From Opitutales bacterium (GTDB lineage Bacteria; Verrucomicrobiota; Verrucomicrobiia; Opitutales; Intestinicryptomonadaceae): a stretch of DNA of 5,513 nucleotides. This document shows, in pieces, positions 1 to 5,513 of the stretch (position 1 is its first letter; each line of letters opens with the position of its first letter). The position numbers and the translations under genes are program-made. Location: positions 1 through 5,513 of the forward strand of contig JAFXRX010000062.1 of NCBI GenBank assembly GCA_017526045.1, in the 5' to 3' direction. Below the pieces are notes generated by a model. It saw nothing but the letters and a program-made list of their open reading frames with translations. It was not told the origin of the DNA and did not search any database.

Positions 1-340
1 CATGTTCGTGAACAAAGAGGACGAGGAAATCCTCATGCAAGAAGTGCTTCTGAACTGCCATTCGAGCCGCTGGACGCCGCTTTTTGCCGACATCAACCCG
101 AAGTCGAACAGCAAGGCGACGGGGATGCTGGAAATTTCAAAATATTTTAACATTCCGCCAAGCCAAACCTTCGCAATCGGCGACGGCGAAAACGACATTC
201 CGATGCTGCGCGCGGCGGGGCTCAGCGCGGCAATGGGCAACGCCTCCGACGCCGTAAAAGCGTGCGCTGGGCACGTCGCCCCGACTGTCGACGAGGACGG
301 CTTTGCCGCAACCCTGCGCAAGTTCGGCTTTATCAAATAA
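1..340 (+). CDS. Cof-type HAD-superfamily phosphatase, C-terminal part (5' end outside window)
   Basis: The 3' end of a haloacid dehalogenase-type hydrolase of the Cof (subfamily IIB) group, which are soluble cytoplasmic phosphatases acting on sugar phosphates, nucleotides or cofactors such as PLP and flavin phosphates. Counting from the ATG at 2-4, the sequence shows the conserved lysine of motif III (K38, in NSKATGMLEISKYF) and the Mg-binding motif IV GDGENDIPML at 60-69. Next come the typical MGNASDAVK segment (78-86) and the DEDGFAATL tail (97-105), which is where Cof proteins usually end. Family members are about 260-290 residues, so roughly 150 residues are missing, including the nucleophile motif DxD and most of the cap. 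The ATG at 2-4 is therefore almost certainly internal. The stop TAA at 338-340 is followed directly by a promoter-like sequence rather than a terminator hairpin, so read-through into the next gene is possible. The substrate cannot be read from this part. Confidence 0.9.
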   Translation, partial: MFVNKEDEEILMQEVLLNCHSSRWTPLFADINPKSNSKATGMLEISKYFNIPPSQTFAIGDGENDIPMLRAAGLSAAMGNASDAVKACAGHVAPTVDEDGFAATLRKFGFIK

Positions 341-343
341 TTT

Positions 344-371
344 TTGACAAGCCTAAAATCCGTTATATAAA
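344..371 (+). promoter_or_regulatory. Putative sigma-70-type promoter for the DUF4173 gene, giving a leaderless or near-leaderless mRNA
   Basis: A perfect -35 box TTGACA at 344-349 is followed after 16 bases by TATAAA at 366-371 (overlapping TATATAA at 364-370). It begins four bases after the stop of the HAD gene. Transcription starting about 7 bases past the -10 box would begin near 378, essentially at the ATG at 380. No purine-rich ribosome-binding sequence precedes that ATG. The start site is inferred from spacing only, and if the organism uses a different primary sigma consensus the match could be chance. Confidence 0.5.
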
Positions 372-379
372 ACCAAGCC

Positions 380-1930
380 ATGAAATCTTTATTTAATCCA
401 TACGGAGTTTCCGTCGGGGAGTCTCCAGCAAAGAGATTTTTGCCCGCGGCAATTTTAAGCGGGCTTTTCGGCTACGGAATGTTTTTAATAGCAAAAAATC
501 CCTCGCTTTTGGCGGATTACGTTTTTTTTGCGCTGCTATTTTTTGCGGTTTTGCCGCTCGAGAAAAAATTCTACAAGCCCTTCGGCTCGAAATTTTTAAT
601 CTGCATTTCCGCGCTGTTTTGGTGCGGCGGATTTTTTAACGGAACAAACGCGAAGTTTTTCCTTGCAATATGCCTTGTAATCCTGCGCGTAAGCCAGGAA
701 ATTTTTGACAGCCGCCCGCGCGCTTTAAGCTGGATTTGGAGAGTGCCGATTTTTTACATCCAATTTTTCGCGGAGGCTATATATTTTTCCGTCGCGCACC
801 TCCCGAAAATTTTTGACGGCATAAAAGCGAATCATCCCGGAAAAAACATCGGCAGAAATCTTGCGGCGGCGCTTGTCATCGCGCTGATATGCGTCGTTTT
901 CATAGCGATATTTTGCGGTGCTTCGCCGCAGTTTTTGGCCGCAGTAAAGTACATTTCCTCGCTGCTGCCCGAGTTCGTGTACAAGTTCGACTCCCTTGTA
1001 AAATGGCTGATTTTTAGCGTCCTGTTTTTCGGGCTTTTCAGCATAACGCTGCACTTAAAATTGCTCCCCGCGGCAAAGGAAAAAGCGGAAGAGCCCGCGC
1101 GGGAATTTTTCACAGATTGGCACATAAAAATATTTTCGATTGCGCTTGCCCTCTTCAACGCGATATTCCTGCTGCAAAACTTTTTCGACTTAAAATACAT
1201 GCTCGGCGGCTGCGCCCTGCCAAGCGGGACAACCTACTCCGAATACGCGCTGGACGGCGCCTTTGCCCTCGCGCTTGCGACGATAGTTGCGGCGGCGATA
1301 ATCGCGCTTGCGTTCAGGCGCGGAGTGGACACAAACAAGTGGAGGGCGATGAGAATTTTGGCGCTTGTGTGGATAGCGCAAAACATAATGCTTGCAATTT
1401 CCGCGTGCGTGCGCCTCGGGGCGTACTCGGAGGCGTACGGGCTGACGGCTTTGAGAATTTACGGCTTTGCGTTCTTCGCGCTCGTCTTATGCGGCTTTGC
1501 GCTGTCGGCATTTAAAATATCGCGCGAAAAATCCGTCAGGTGGCTTGTGGACGCGAACATTTGCGCAACCGCCGCGATATTCGCACTGCTTGGGCTTTTC
1601 AGCCACGATATGTTCGTCGCAAACTACAACGCCGGCCGCTACATAAATTCGTCCAAAAAATTGGACATTGGCTACATGCAGAGTCTGGGCGCCGACGCAA
1701 TCCCCGCCTGGATTGCAATCGCAAGCTCGCCAAAAAGCGGCAAATTTGAAAAAGAAACCGCCGAAAAAATTCTTTTGGAGCAATTTAACGATTTCAAAAA
1801 AATAAAATGCGAGGGTTACTATTTTGACTACAAAAATTTAAAGCTTAAAAAAGCGCTGGAAAAATATTTTAAAGAATCCTCCCCCGCGCAAACGCCGCCT
1901 CAAAACCCAAATATTATATCCGAAAAATGA
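380..1930 (+). CDS. DUF4153/DUF4173-family polytopic inner-membrane protein
   Basis: A 516-residue integral membrane protein, matched to the DUF4153/DUF4173 family by recognition of its hallmarks; no biochemical function is established for the family. Hydrophobic stretches suggest about 11-12 membrane segments, roughly at residues 20-37, 44-60, 71-86, 92-103, 118-138, 160-180, 205-224, 248-268, 291-312, 324-343, 356-378 and 392-408. Family signatures are SEAYGLTALRIYGF (349-362) and the region after the last helix with YNAGRYIN (415-422), LDIGYMQSLGADAIPAW (428-444). The C-terminal tail (450-516) is charged and lysine-rich, ends in a proline-rich stretch, and is probably cytosolic or periplasmic and soluble. 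The ATG at 380 gives a start typical of such proteins (short polar leader, then the first helix); no Shine-Dalgarno sequence precedes it. The stop TGA overlaps the next ATG (ATGA at 1927-1930), so translation of the two genes is likely coupled. Family assignment is firm; any role in envelope function is inference. Confidence 0.85.
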   Translation: MKSLFNPYGVSVGESPAKRFLPAAILSGLFGYGMFLIAKNPSLLADYVFFALLFFAVLPLEKKFYKPFGSKFLICISALFWCGGFFNGTNAKFFLAICLVILRVSQEIFDSRPRALSWIWRVPIFYIQFFAEAIYFSVAHLPKIFDGIKANHPGKNIGRNLAAALVIALICVVFIAIFCGASPQFLAAVKYISSLLPEFVYKFDSLVKWLIFSVLFFGLFSITLHLKLLPAAKEKAEEPAREFFTDWHIKIFSIALALFNAIFLLQNFFDLKYMLGGCALPSGTTYSEYALDGAFALALATIVAAAIIALAFRRGVDTNKWRAMRILALVWIAQNIMLAISACVRLGAYSEAYGLTALRIYGFAFFALVLCGFALSAFKISREKSVRWLVDANICATAAIFALLGLFSHDMFVANYNAGRYINSSKKLDIGYMQSLGADAIPAWIAIASSPKSGKFEKETAEKILLEQFNDFKKIKCEGYYFDYKNLKLKKALEKYFKESSPAQTPPQNPNIISEK

Positions 1931-2520
1931 AATCAAAATACGTCCCCCACATTATATTGGCCATTCTTGCAATCGCCGCGGTTTTATCGTACATCGGCGC
2001 GCGCGACCCCTCCGTCTGGCGGGTTGAAATGGCAAGCGTGCTGATTGTCGAGGCTCTGCTTGTTTTTACCTACCCGTTCTTCAAATTCTCGAACACATCT
2101 TACATTATCGTTTCGCTTTGGCTGTTGATGCACACAATCGGAGCCCACTACACTTTCGAGCACGTGCCCTTCGGCTGGGCGAACGACTTAATCGGCTCGT
2201 CGCGCAACAACTACGACAGGGTCGCGCACTTTGTGATAGGGCTCAACTCGTTTTGCGTTGCGGAGTGGTTCCATAAGACAAACCGCGCGAAGGGAGTTTT
2301 TACATGCGCATTCATCGGCGTGATTTTCATTATGGCAATGGCAAACGCCTGGGAGCTCATCGAGTGGGCGTACGCCGAAATCGACGGCGGCTCGACGGGA
2401 GCGGCGTTTTTGGGTTCGCAGGGCGACATCTGGGACGCGCAAAAAGACATGCTTGCAGACTCGCTCGGCGCGGTATGCGCGGCGGCGTTCTTCGTTTTTA
2501 AATTCGGCAGAAAGCAATGA
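1927..2520 (+). CDS. DUF2238 (YjdF-like) integral membrane protein
   Basis: A 197-residue membrane protein of the DUF2238 family, whose Escherichia coli member is YjdF; function unknown. Hydrophobic segments lie near residues 7-24, 35-52, 58-73, 99-113, 124-140 and 177-192, so about six helices. The strongly conserved polar motifs expected of the family are all present: HTIGAHYTF (69-77), RNNYDRVAHF (93-102), AWELIEW (141-147) and FLGSQGDIWDAQKDM (161-175). These His, Asp and Glu residues sit in or next to membrane segments and would suit a metal site or membrane enzyme centre, but that is inference. Length fits the family (about 200 residues). The start is set by the ATGA overlap with the upstream DUF4173 gene; there is no Shine-Dalgarno sequence of its own, which fits re-initiation by the terminating ribosome. 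No clear terminator follows, so transcripts may continue into the aldolase gene. Confidence 0.9.
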   Translation: MKSKYVPHIILAILAIAAVLSYIGARDPSVWRVEMASVLIVEALLVFTYPFFKFSNTSYIIVSLWLLMHTIGAHYTFEHVPFGWANDLIGSSRNNYDRVAHFVIGLNSFCVAEWFHKTNRAKGVFTCAFIGVIFIMAMANAWELIEWAYAEIDGGSTGAAFLGSQGDIWDAQKDMLADSLGAVCAAAFFVFKFGRKQ

Positions 2521-2571
2521 GACGGGAAAAACCGCAGCCCACGCCCTAAAAAAATTCTTTGGATTTTTTAT

Positions 2572-2599
2572 TTGCAAAAGGGCGAAGCTGTGGCATTAT
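2572..2599 (+). promoter_or_regulatory. Putative promoter of the aldolase gene, with extended -10 and an upstream AT-rich element
   Basis: A -35-like TTGCAA (2572-2577) is separated by 16 bases from CATTAT (2594-2599). The latter is preceded by TGG (2591-2593), which matches an extended -10. A run of A (2548-2554) and a run of T (2564-2569) lie just upstream, where an UP element would contact the RNA polymerase alpha subunit. Start of transcription would fall near 2606, leaving a leader of about 20 bases with no recognisable Shine-Dalgarno sequence. A strong promoter would suit a glycolytic gene, but both boxes deviate from consensus and the call rests on pattern and position only. Confidence 0.4.
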
Positions 2600-2627
2600 T
2601 TCTTACTTCAACCCAAAAATTGCAATT

Positions 2628-3620
2628 ATGGTATCATATAAAGAATTAGGTTTGGTAAACACGCGCGAGCTTTTCAAGAAGGCTTTCGCCGGCAAATACG
2701 CAATTCCCGCGTTTAACTTCAACAATATGGAACAAATGCAGGCCATCATCCAGGCTTGCGTTGAAACAAAGTCCCCTGTCATTTTGCAGGTTTCCAGCGG
2801 CGCGCGCAAATACGCGAACCAGACGCTTTTGCGCTACATGGCGCAGGGCGCATGCGAATACGCCAAGGAGCTCGGCTTCAATGTTCCCGTTGTTTTGCAC
2901 CTCGACCACGGCGACTCTTTCGAGCTCTGCCAGTCCTGCATTGAATACGGCTTTTCCTCCGTCATGATAGACGGCTCCGCGCTCCCCTACGAAAAGAACG
3001 TGGAACTCGCCGCAAAGGTTGTCGACTACGCCCACAAGTACGACGTTACAGTCGAAGGCGAGCTCGGCGTTTTGGCTGGCATTGAAGACGAAGTTTCGCA
3101 CGAAACGCACTCCTACACCCGCCCCGAAGAAGTTGAAGACTTCGTAAAGAAAACGGGCGTCGACTCTTTGGCGATTTCAATCGGCACATCGCACGGCGCA
3201 TACAAGTTCAAGCCCGAACAGTGCACGCGCAACGCCGAAGGCAGGCTCGTTCCGCCGCCGCTGCGCTTCGACATTTTGAAGGAAGTTGAAAAGCGCATCC
3301 CGGGCTTCCCGATTGTATTGCACGGCTCGTCTTCCGTTCCGCAGCACTACGTTGACATCATCAACGCAAACGGCGGCAAGCTCGAAGCGGCAGTGGGCAT
3401 CCCCGAAGAACAGCTGCGCCAGGCTGCAGAATCGGCGGTTTGCAAGATCAACATCGACTCCGACGGCCGTTTGGCAATGACCGCCGCAGTCCGCGAAGTT
3501 TTGAACAAGAAGCCCGCGGAATTCGACCCGCGCAAATACCTCGGCCCCGCGCGCGACGAATTGAAGAAGCTTTACATCCACAAGATTGTAAACGTTCTTG
3601 GCTCCGCCAACAAGGCGTAA
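2628..3620 (+). CDS. fba: Class II fructose-1,6-bisphosphate aldolase
   Basis: A 330-residue zinc-dependent cytoplasmic aldolase that reversibly cleaves fructose 1,6-bisphosphate to dihydroxyacetone phosphate and glyceraldehyde 3-phosphate in glycolysis and gluconeogenesis. Numbering from the ATG at 2628, HLDHGD (91-96) holds the catalytic Asp93 and zinc ligand His94. VEGELG (142-147) carries the conserved glutamates, GTSHG (186-190) the zinc ligand His189, and LHGSSS (231-236) the zinc ligand His232. KINIDSD (273-279) is the phosphate/substrate-binding segment. The N-terminal motif AIPAFNFNN (25-33) is also typical. Length fits the roughly 330-residue class II aldolases found in many anaerobes. 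An in-frame TTG at 2559 would add 23 residues, but these lie in the promoter region and do not resemble the family, so the ATG at 2628 is preferred. Codon use is more uniform than in the upstream membrane genes, as expected for high expression. The gene ends in a tandem stop (TAATAA, 3618-3623) 27 bases before a strong terminator. Tagatose-bisphosphate aldolase activity is a less likely alternative. Confidence 0.97.
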   Translation: MVSYKELGLVNTRELFKKAFAGKYAIPAFNFNNMEQMQAIIQACVETKSPVILQVSSGARKYANQTLLRYMAQGACEYAKELGFNVPVVLHLDHGDSFELCQSCIEYGFSSVMIDGSALPYEKNVELAAKVVDYAHKYDVTVEGELGVLAGIEDEVSHETHSYTRPEEVEDFVKKTGVDSLAISIGTSHGAYKFKPEQCTRNAEGRLVPPPLRFDILKEVEKRIPGFPIVLHGSSSVPQHYVDIINANGGKLEAAVGIPEEQLRQAAESAVCKINIDSDGRLAMTAAVREVLNKKPAEFDPRKYLGPARDELKKLYIHKIVNVLGSANKA

Positions 3621-3640
3621 TAAAAACGCAAAAAACCATT

Positions 3641-3676
3641 AAAAAAAGGAAAGGCATTTTGCCTTTCCTTTTTTTT
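3641..3676. terminator. Strong symmetric (bidirectional) intrinsic terminator after the aldolase gene
   Basis: A perfect stem pairs GGAAAGGC (3648-3655) with GCCTTTCC (3661-3668) around the loop ATTTT. It is extended by seven A (3641-3647) facing eight T (3669-3676). The T run serves aldolase transcripts on the + strand, and the complement of the A run gives a U tract for transcripts arriving from the - strand gene. It starts 27 bases after the aldolase stop and would be the second, fail-safe stop for the - strand gene. Confidence 0.93.
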
Positions 3677-3696
3677 GTAATTAAGAATTGCTTGCA

Positions 3697-3844
3697 GGGA
3701 GCGCAAAGAAAGCTCTCAAATTGGGCGAGATGCGAGCACAGCAAAAAGGGGGTGCGAAGGAGTGTACAAAAAAGGGTACTCAACTGAGCACCCCTTTTTG
3801 ATCGCGGAGCAGATTGCCCAATTTCAGAGCTTTATTTCGCTCCC
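3697..3844. repeat. 148-base imperfect inverted repeat spanning the convergent junction and the 3' end of the - strand gene
   Basis: The left arm, starting GGGAGCG at 3697, matches the reverse complement of the right arm ending CGCTCCC at 3844. The matching blocks are GGGAGCG, AAA-AAAGCTCT (one mismatch), AAATTGGGC and TGC. An inner block CAAAAAGGGG(G)TGC at 3742-3755 pairs with GCACCCCTTTTTG at 3788-3800 apart from one extra G. The outer 35 or so bases are about 80% identical between arms, with one single-base indel. The right arm includes the last four codons and stop of the - strand gene, so the left arm looks like an inverted, non-coding copy of that gene's end. No flanking target-site duplication is visible. 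It may be a fold-back duplication, a REP- or MITE-like unit, or a decayed copy of a related gene end. Confidence 0.75.
3768..3799 (-). terminator. Intrinsic terminator of the - strand GH43-like gene
   Basis: Read on the - strand, GGGTGCTCA (complement of 3785-3793) pairs with TGAGTACCC (complement of 3774-3782) with one G-U pair and a very short loop. Six T follow (complement of 3768-3773). The stem starts 38 bases after the stop codon. On the + strand the same structure is followed by CTTTTT (3794-3799), so it may also act weakly in that direction. It forms the core of the larger inverted repeat at 3697-3844. Confidence 0.8.
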
Positions 3845-5513
3845 ATCACAACCTTCTTCACCTTGCCTTGAGTTATGCCATTCTCGTTGTAGGTGTCTAT
3901 TCTGAAATAATAGTCCTTCGCCTCCGCATTGAAGCACGAAAGCGTCAATTCCTGCGCCTGCGGGTTTTGATACTGCACGCTCAAATGCAAGGCGTCGGGC
4001 GCGACGCCGTAATTTAAAATGTAGCCCTTTGTCGAGGCGGCGTCGGGATTTTGCCAGGTGAATTTTATGTTGCGCGGGTCTTTGCCGTCGCGCACAGCCG
4101 AGGCGGAAGAAATTGCCTTTGGCTTTGCCCCGCCCATTTTGCCGAACACGCGCAAGTCGCGGATTGCGAAGTTGCCGCGCTTTGCCATGTGCACGTTTTC
4201 GATTTTAAGCGCGACCATTTTTACGGGGCGCGCAAGCTCGATGTAGTCGTGCGCAACGCTCGTCTTGTTTTTGGATTTGTCGACAAGAAGCTTCCACTCG
4301 CCGCCGCTTGATTCCTTGTAAAAAAGCTTGTAGGCGTGGTAGTCGTCGTCGTTTGCGCTCTGGTCGATTTTCTCTTCCGCAAAATTTACCTGGATTGCGC
4401 CCGCCTTGACGGGCTTGTCCCACCTGAGCTCGTAGCTGAGCCCCGCCTCGCCGCTGCCGGCAGACCACCAAGTGCGCACGTTTTCATCGCACGCCTTTTT
4501 GAGGTTCGCCTCGCCGCCGCATTCGCTAAAGCCCTGCGCCGCGAGAGAAAGGTTGTCCCAGTCCTTCAAAAGCGAAGTTCCCATGGGCACCTGCTTGTTC
4601 GGCATAACCATCGGATAGTCGCCGAGGTAAGTCTGCGTGAACATTCTGCCCTCCTTGTCGAAACCGACGGGGAAAAGCCCCAAGCGGCGCTCGAAGCCCG
4701 CGTGCACGCCGACCCACATTGTGGTAATGCGCCACCAGTTGCCGTTGAAATCTTTAAACACGCAGCTGTGCCCCGTGCTGTTTATAAAGCCGCCGACTTT
4801 CAAAGACGCCGTCGCGTAGTCGGCAAGCTTAAAGTCTTTGTCGGGGAAATCGGAAACATAGACAGAGTCGCTGTACCACGGGCAGGCTGTGCCCGGGTTT
4901 GAATTTTGAAGGTAGTATTTGCCGCCGAACTTCGTCATCCAGGCAGCCTCCTGCATGGAGTCGGTTGACACTGTCGAGAACTGCGGCTTTTGCGGCGGGT
5001 CGGTGCGGATAAGCCTTGCGGTGTCCAAAGTTTCGGGCTTGTTCCAGTCGCTGTAGCGCGTTTCGTATTCAATCTTGCCCTGGTGCAAACCGTAGGGGGA
5101 ATTTATCAAAGTTTCCGCGCCCTTTGTCTTGGGGGTAATCTGCCTGTTTGTGCCGCCCACTCCCGAAAGATCCTCGGGCTTAAGCTGCACGACGTTCGAT
5201 TCAAGCCCGCCGAAATAGTTGTAGATTTTGCCGTCGTCGTCCAAGAAATAGCAGGGGTCAAAGCCCGTATTCGCCTTTTCTGTAAAGACTTCCCAAGAGT
5301 TTTCGTCGTCGGGATTTGCCGAGCGGATTGCCACTCTGCCGCCGAGCCCCGCCCAATAGACGTAGCCGTCTTTTGCCAAAACCGCGGGCGCCATGCACTC
5401 GCCCTTTTGGTCGAGAATTTTCGGCAAAACGGCGTCGGGAAATTTAAGCGACTTCCAAGAAATCAGGTCGTCCGAAACCCTGTAGCCAGGGACGCCGTTT
5501 TTGTAAATCGAGC
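3832..5513 (-). CDS. GH43-like glycoside hydrolase with discoidin (F5/8C) and fibronectin III domains, N-terminus outside window
   Basis: About 559 residues are visible; the frame stays open to the window edge, and numbering here is from the first full codon there. Residues 1 to about 315 are most of a five-bladed beta-propeller of GH43 type, the fold of beta-xylosidases and arabinofuranosidases. Landmarks are VSDDLISW (12-19), CMAPAV (39-44), FDPCYFLDDDG (84-94) with Asp85 as the likely pKa-modulating acid, MQEAAW (186-191) with Glu188 as the likely general acid followed by GGKYYLQNS, and STGHSCV with His248. The catalytic base Asp and any signal peptide lie off the window. Residues about 317-458 resemble a discoidin/F5-8C carbohydrate-binding domain (ACDENVRTWW; ending IRDLRVFGK). 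Residues about 462-556 are a FnIII domain (KGYILNYGVAPDALHL, DYYFRIDTYNENGITQGK). This layout is typical of exported enzymes that degrade plant or host glycans; the exact substrate cannot be read. Codon 5425-5427 is TTG and internal. The final codons lie within the inverted repeat, and a terminator follows 38 bases later. Confidence 0.85.
   Translation of the reverse strand, partial: SIYKNGVPGYRVSDDLISWKSLKFPDAVLPKILDQKGECMAPAVLAKDGYVYWAGLGGRVAIRSANPDDENSWEVFTEKANTGFDPCYFLDDDGKIYNYFGGLESNVVQLKPEDLSGVGGTNRQITPKTKGAETLINSPYGLHQGKIEYETRYSDWNKPETLDTARLIRTDPPQKPQFSTVSTDSMQEAAWMTKFGGKYYLQNSNPGTACPWYSDSVYVSDFPDKDFKLADYATASLKVGGFINSTGHSCVFKDFNGNWWRITTMWVGVHAGFERRLGLFPVGFDKEGRMFTQTYLGDYPMVMPNKQVPMGTSLLKDWDNLSLAAQGFSECGGEANLKKACDENVRTWWSAGSGEAGLSYELRWDKPVKAGAIQVNFAEEKIDQSANDDDYHAYKLFYKESSGGEWKLLVDKSKNKTSVAHDYIELARPVKMVALKIENVHMAKRGNFAIRDLRVFGKMGGAKPKAISSASAVRDGKDPRNIKFTWQNPDAASTKGYILNYGVAPDALHLSVQYQNPQAQELTLSCFNAEAKDYYFRIDTYNENGITQGKVKKVVMGAK

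Noticed and set aside
2..4. ATG at the window start as the true start of the HAD gene
   Set aside because: The family needs an N-terminal DxD nucleophile motif and cap domain that are absent, so the gene must begin upstream of the window.
703..711. A second TTTTTGACA inside the DUF4173 gene, resembling the -35 region at 341-349
   Set aside because: It encodes the in-frame residues of an ordinary segment and has no -10 box at suitable spacing, so it is coincidental.
2549..2569. Hairpin of AAAAAAT with ATTTTTT after the DUF2238 gene as a terminator
   Set aside because: The stem has only A-T pairs and a 7-base loop, so it is too weak for an intrinsic terminator; the runs fit an AT-rich upstream promoter element better.
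2188..2577. A 129-residue open frame on the - strand over the DUF2238 gene
   Set aside because: It is antisense to conserved family motifs, arginine-rich in composition, and has no start signal or recognisable domain.
2559..2627. N-terminal extension of the aldolase from the TTG at 2559
   Set aside because: The added 23 residues do not resemble the family, overlap the promoter-like boxes, and the ATG at 2628 gives the canonical N-terminus.
4336..4902. A 188-residue open frame on the + strand opposite the GH43-like gene
   Set aside because: It lies wholly antisense to a gene with clear domain motifs and has no recognisable family features; long antisense frames are common in GC-rich coding sequence.

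Overview
The window holds five protein-coding genes, two of them cut by the window edges. Three complete genes lie on the + strand (positions 380-3620), preceded by the 3' end of a fourth (1-340). A large carbohydrate-active gene converges on them from the - strand (3832-5513). Nothing in the sequence names the organism. The mix of GC-rich codons with runs of AAA/TTT/AAT, a class II aldolase resembling those of anaerobic gut bacteria, a GH43-type enzyme with discoidin and fibronectin III domains, and the lack of any clear Shine-Dalgarno sequence at the three visible starts suggest a gut or host-associated Gram-negative bacterium. Verrucomicrobiota (Opitutales-like) or Bacteroidota-like are the best guesses, at low confidence.

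Layout: 1-340 is the C-terminal part of a Cof-type HAD phosphatase. It is followed within 40 bases by a promoter-like sequence and a 516-residue polytopic membrane protein of the DUF4153/DUF4173 family. That gene overlaps the next by the ATGA arrangement; the next encodes a DUF2238 (YjdF-like) membrane protein, so the two very probably form one translationally coupled unit. After a 107-base gap with its own promoter-like elements comes a class II fructose-bisphosphate aldolase with all expected metal and catalytic residues. It ends in a tandem stop and a strong symmetric terminator.

The 211-base convergent junction (3621-3831) is the most structured non-coding part. It holds a perfect terminator hairpin with A and T tracts on opposite sides (3641-3676), then a 148-base imperfect inverted repeat (3697-3844). 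The outer arm of that repeat runs into the last codons of the - strand gene, and its core holds a second terminator with an alternative pairing partner.

The - strand gene encodes the GH43-like five-bladed propeller (N-terminus outside the window), a discoidin/F5-8C domain and a terminal FnIII domain. It is probably an extracellular or surface enzyme acting on plant or host glycans. Monosaccharides released by such enzymes feed glycolysis, where the aldolase acts, but the opposed orientation and the terminators between them argue against any shared transcription. I see no mobile-element gene, CRISPR array, RNA gene or clearly new multi-gene system.
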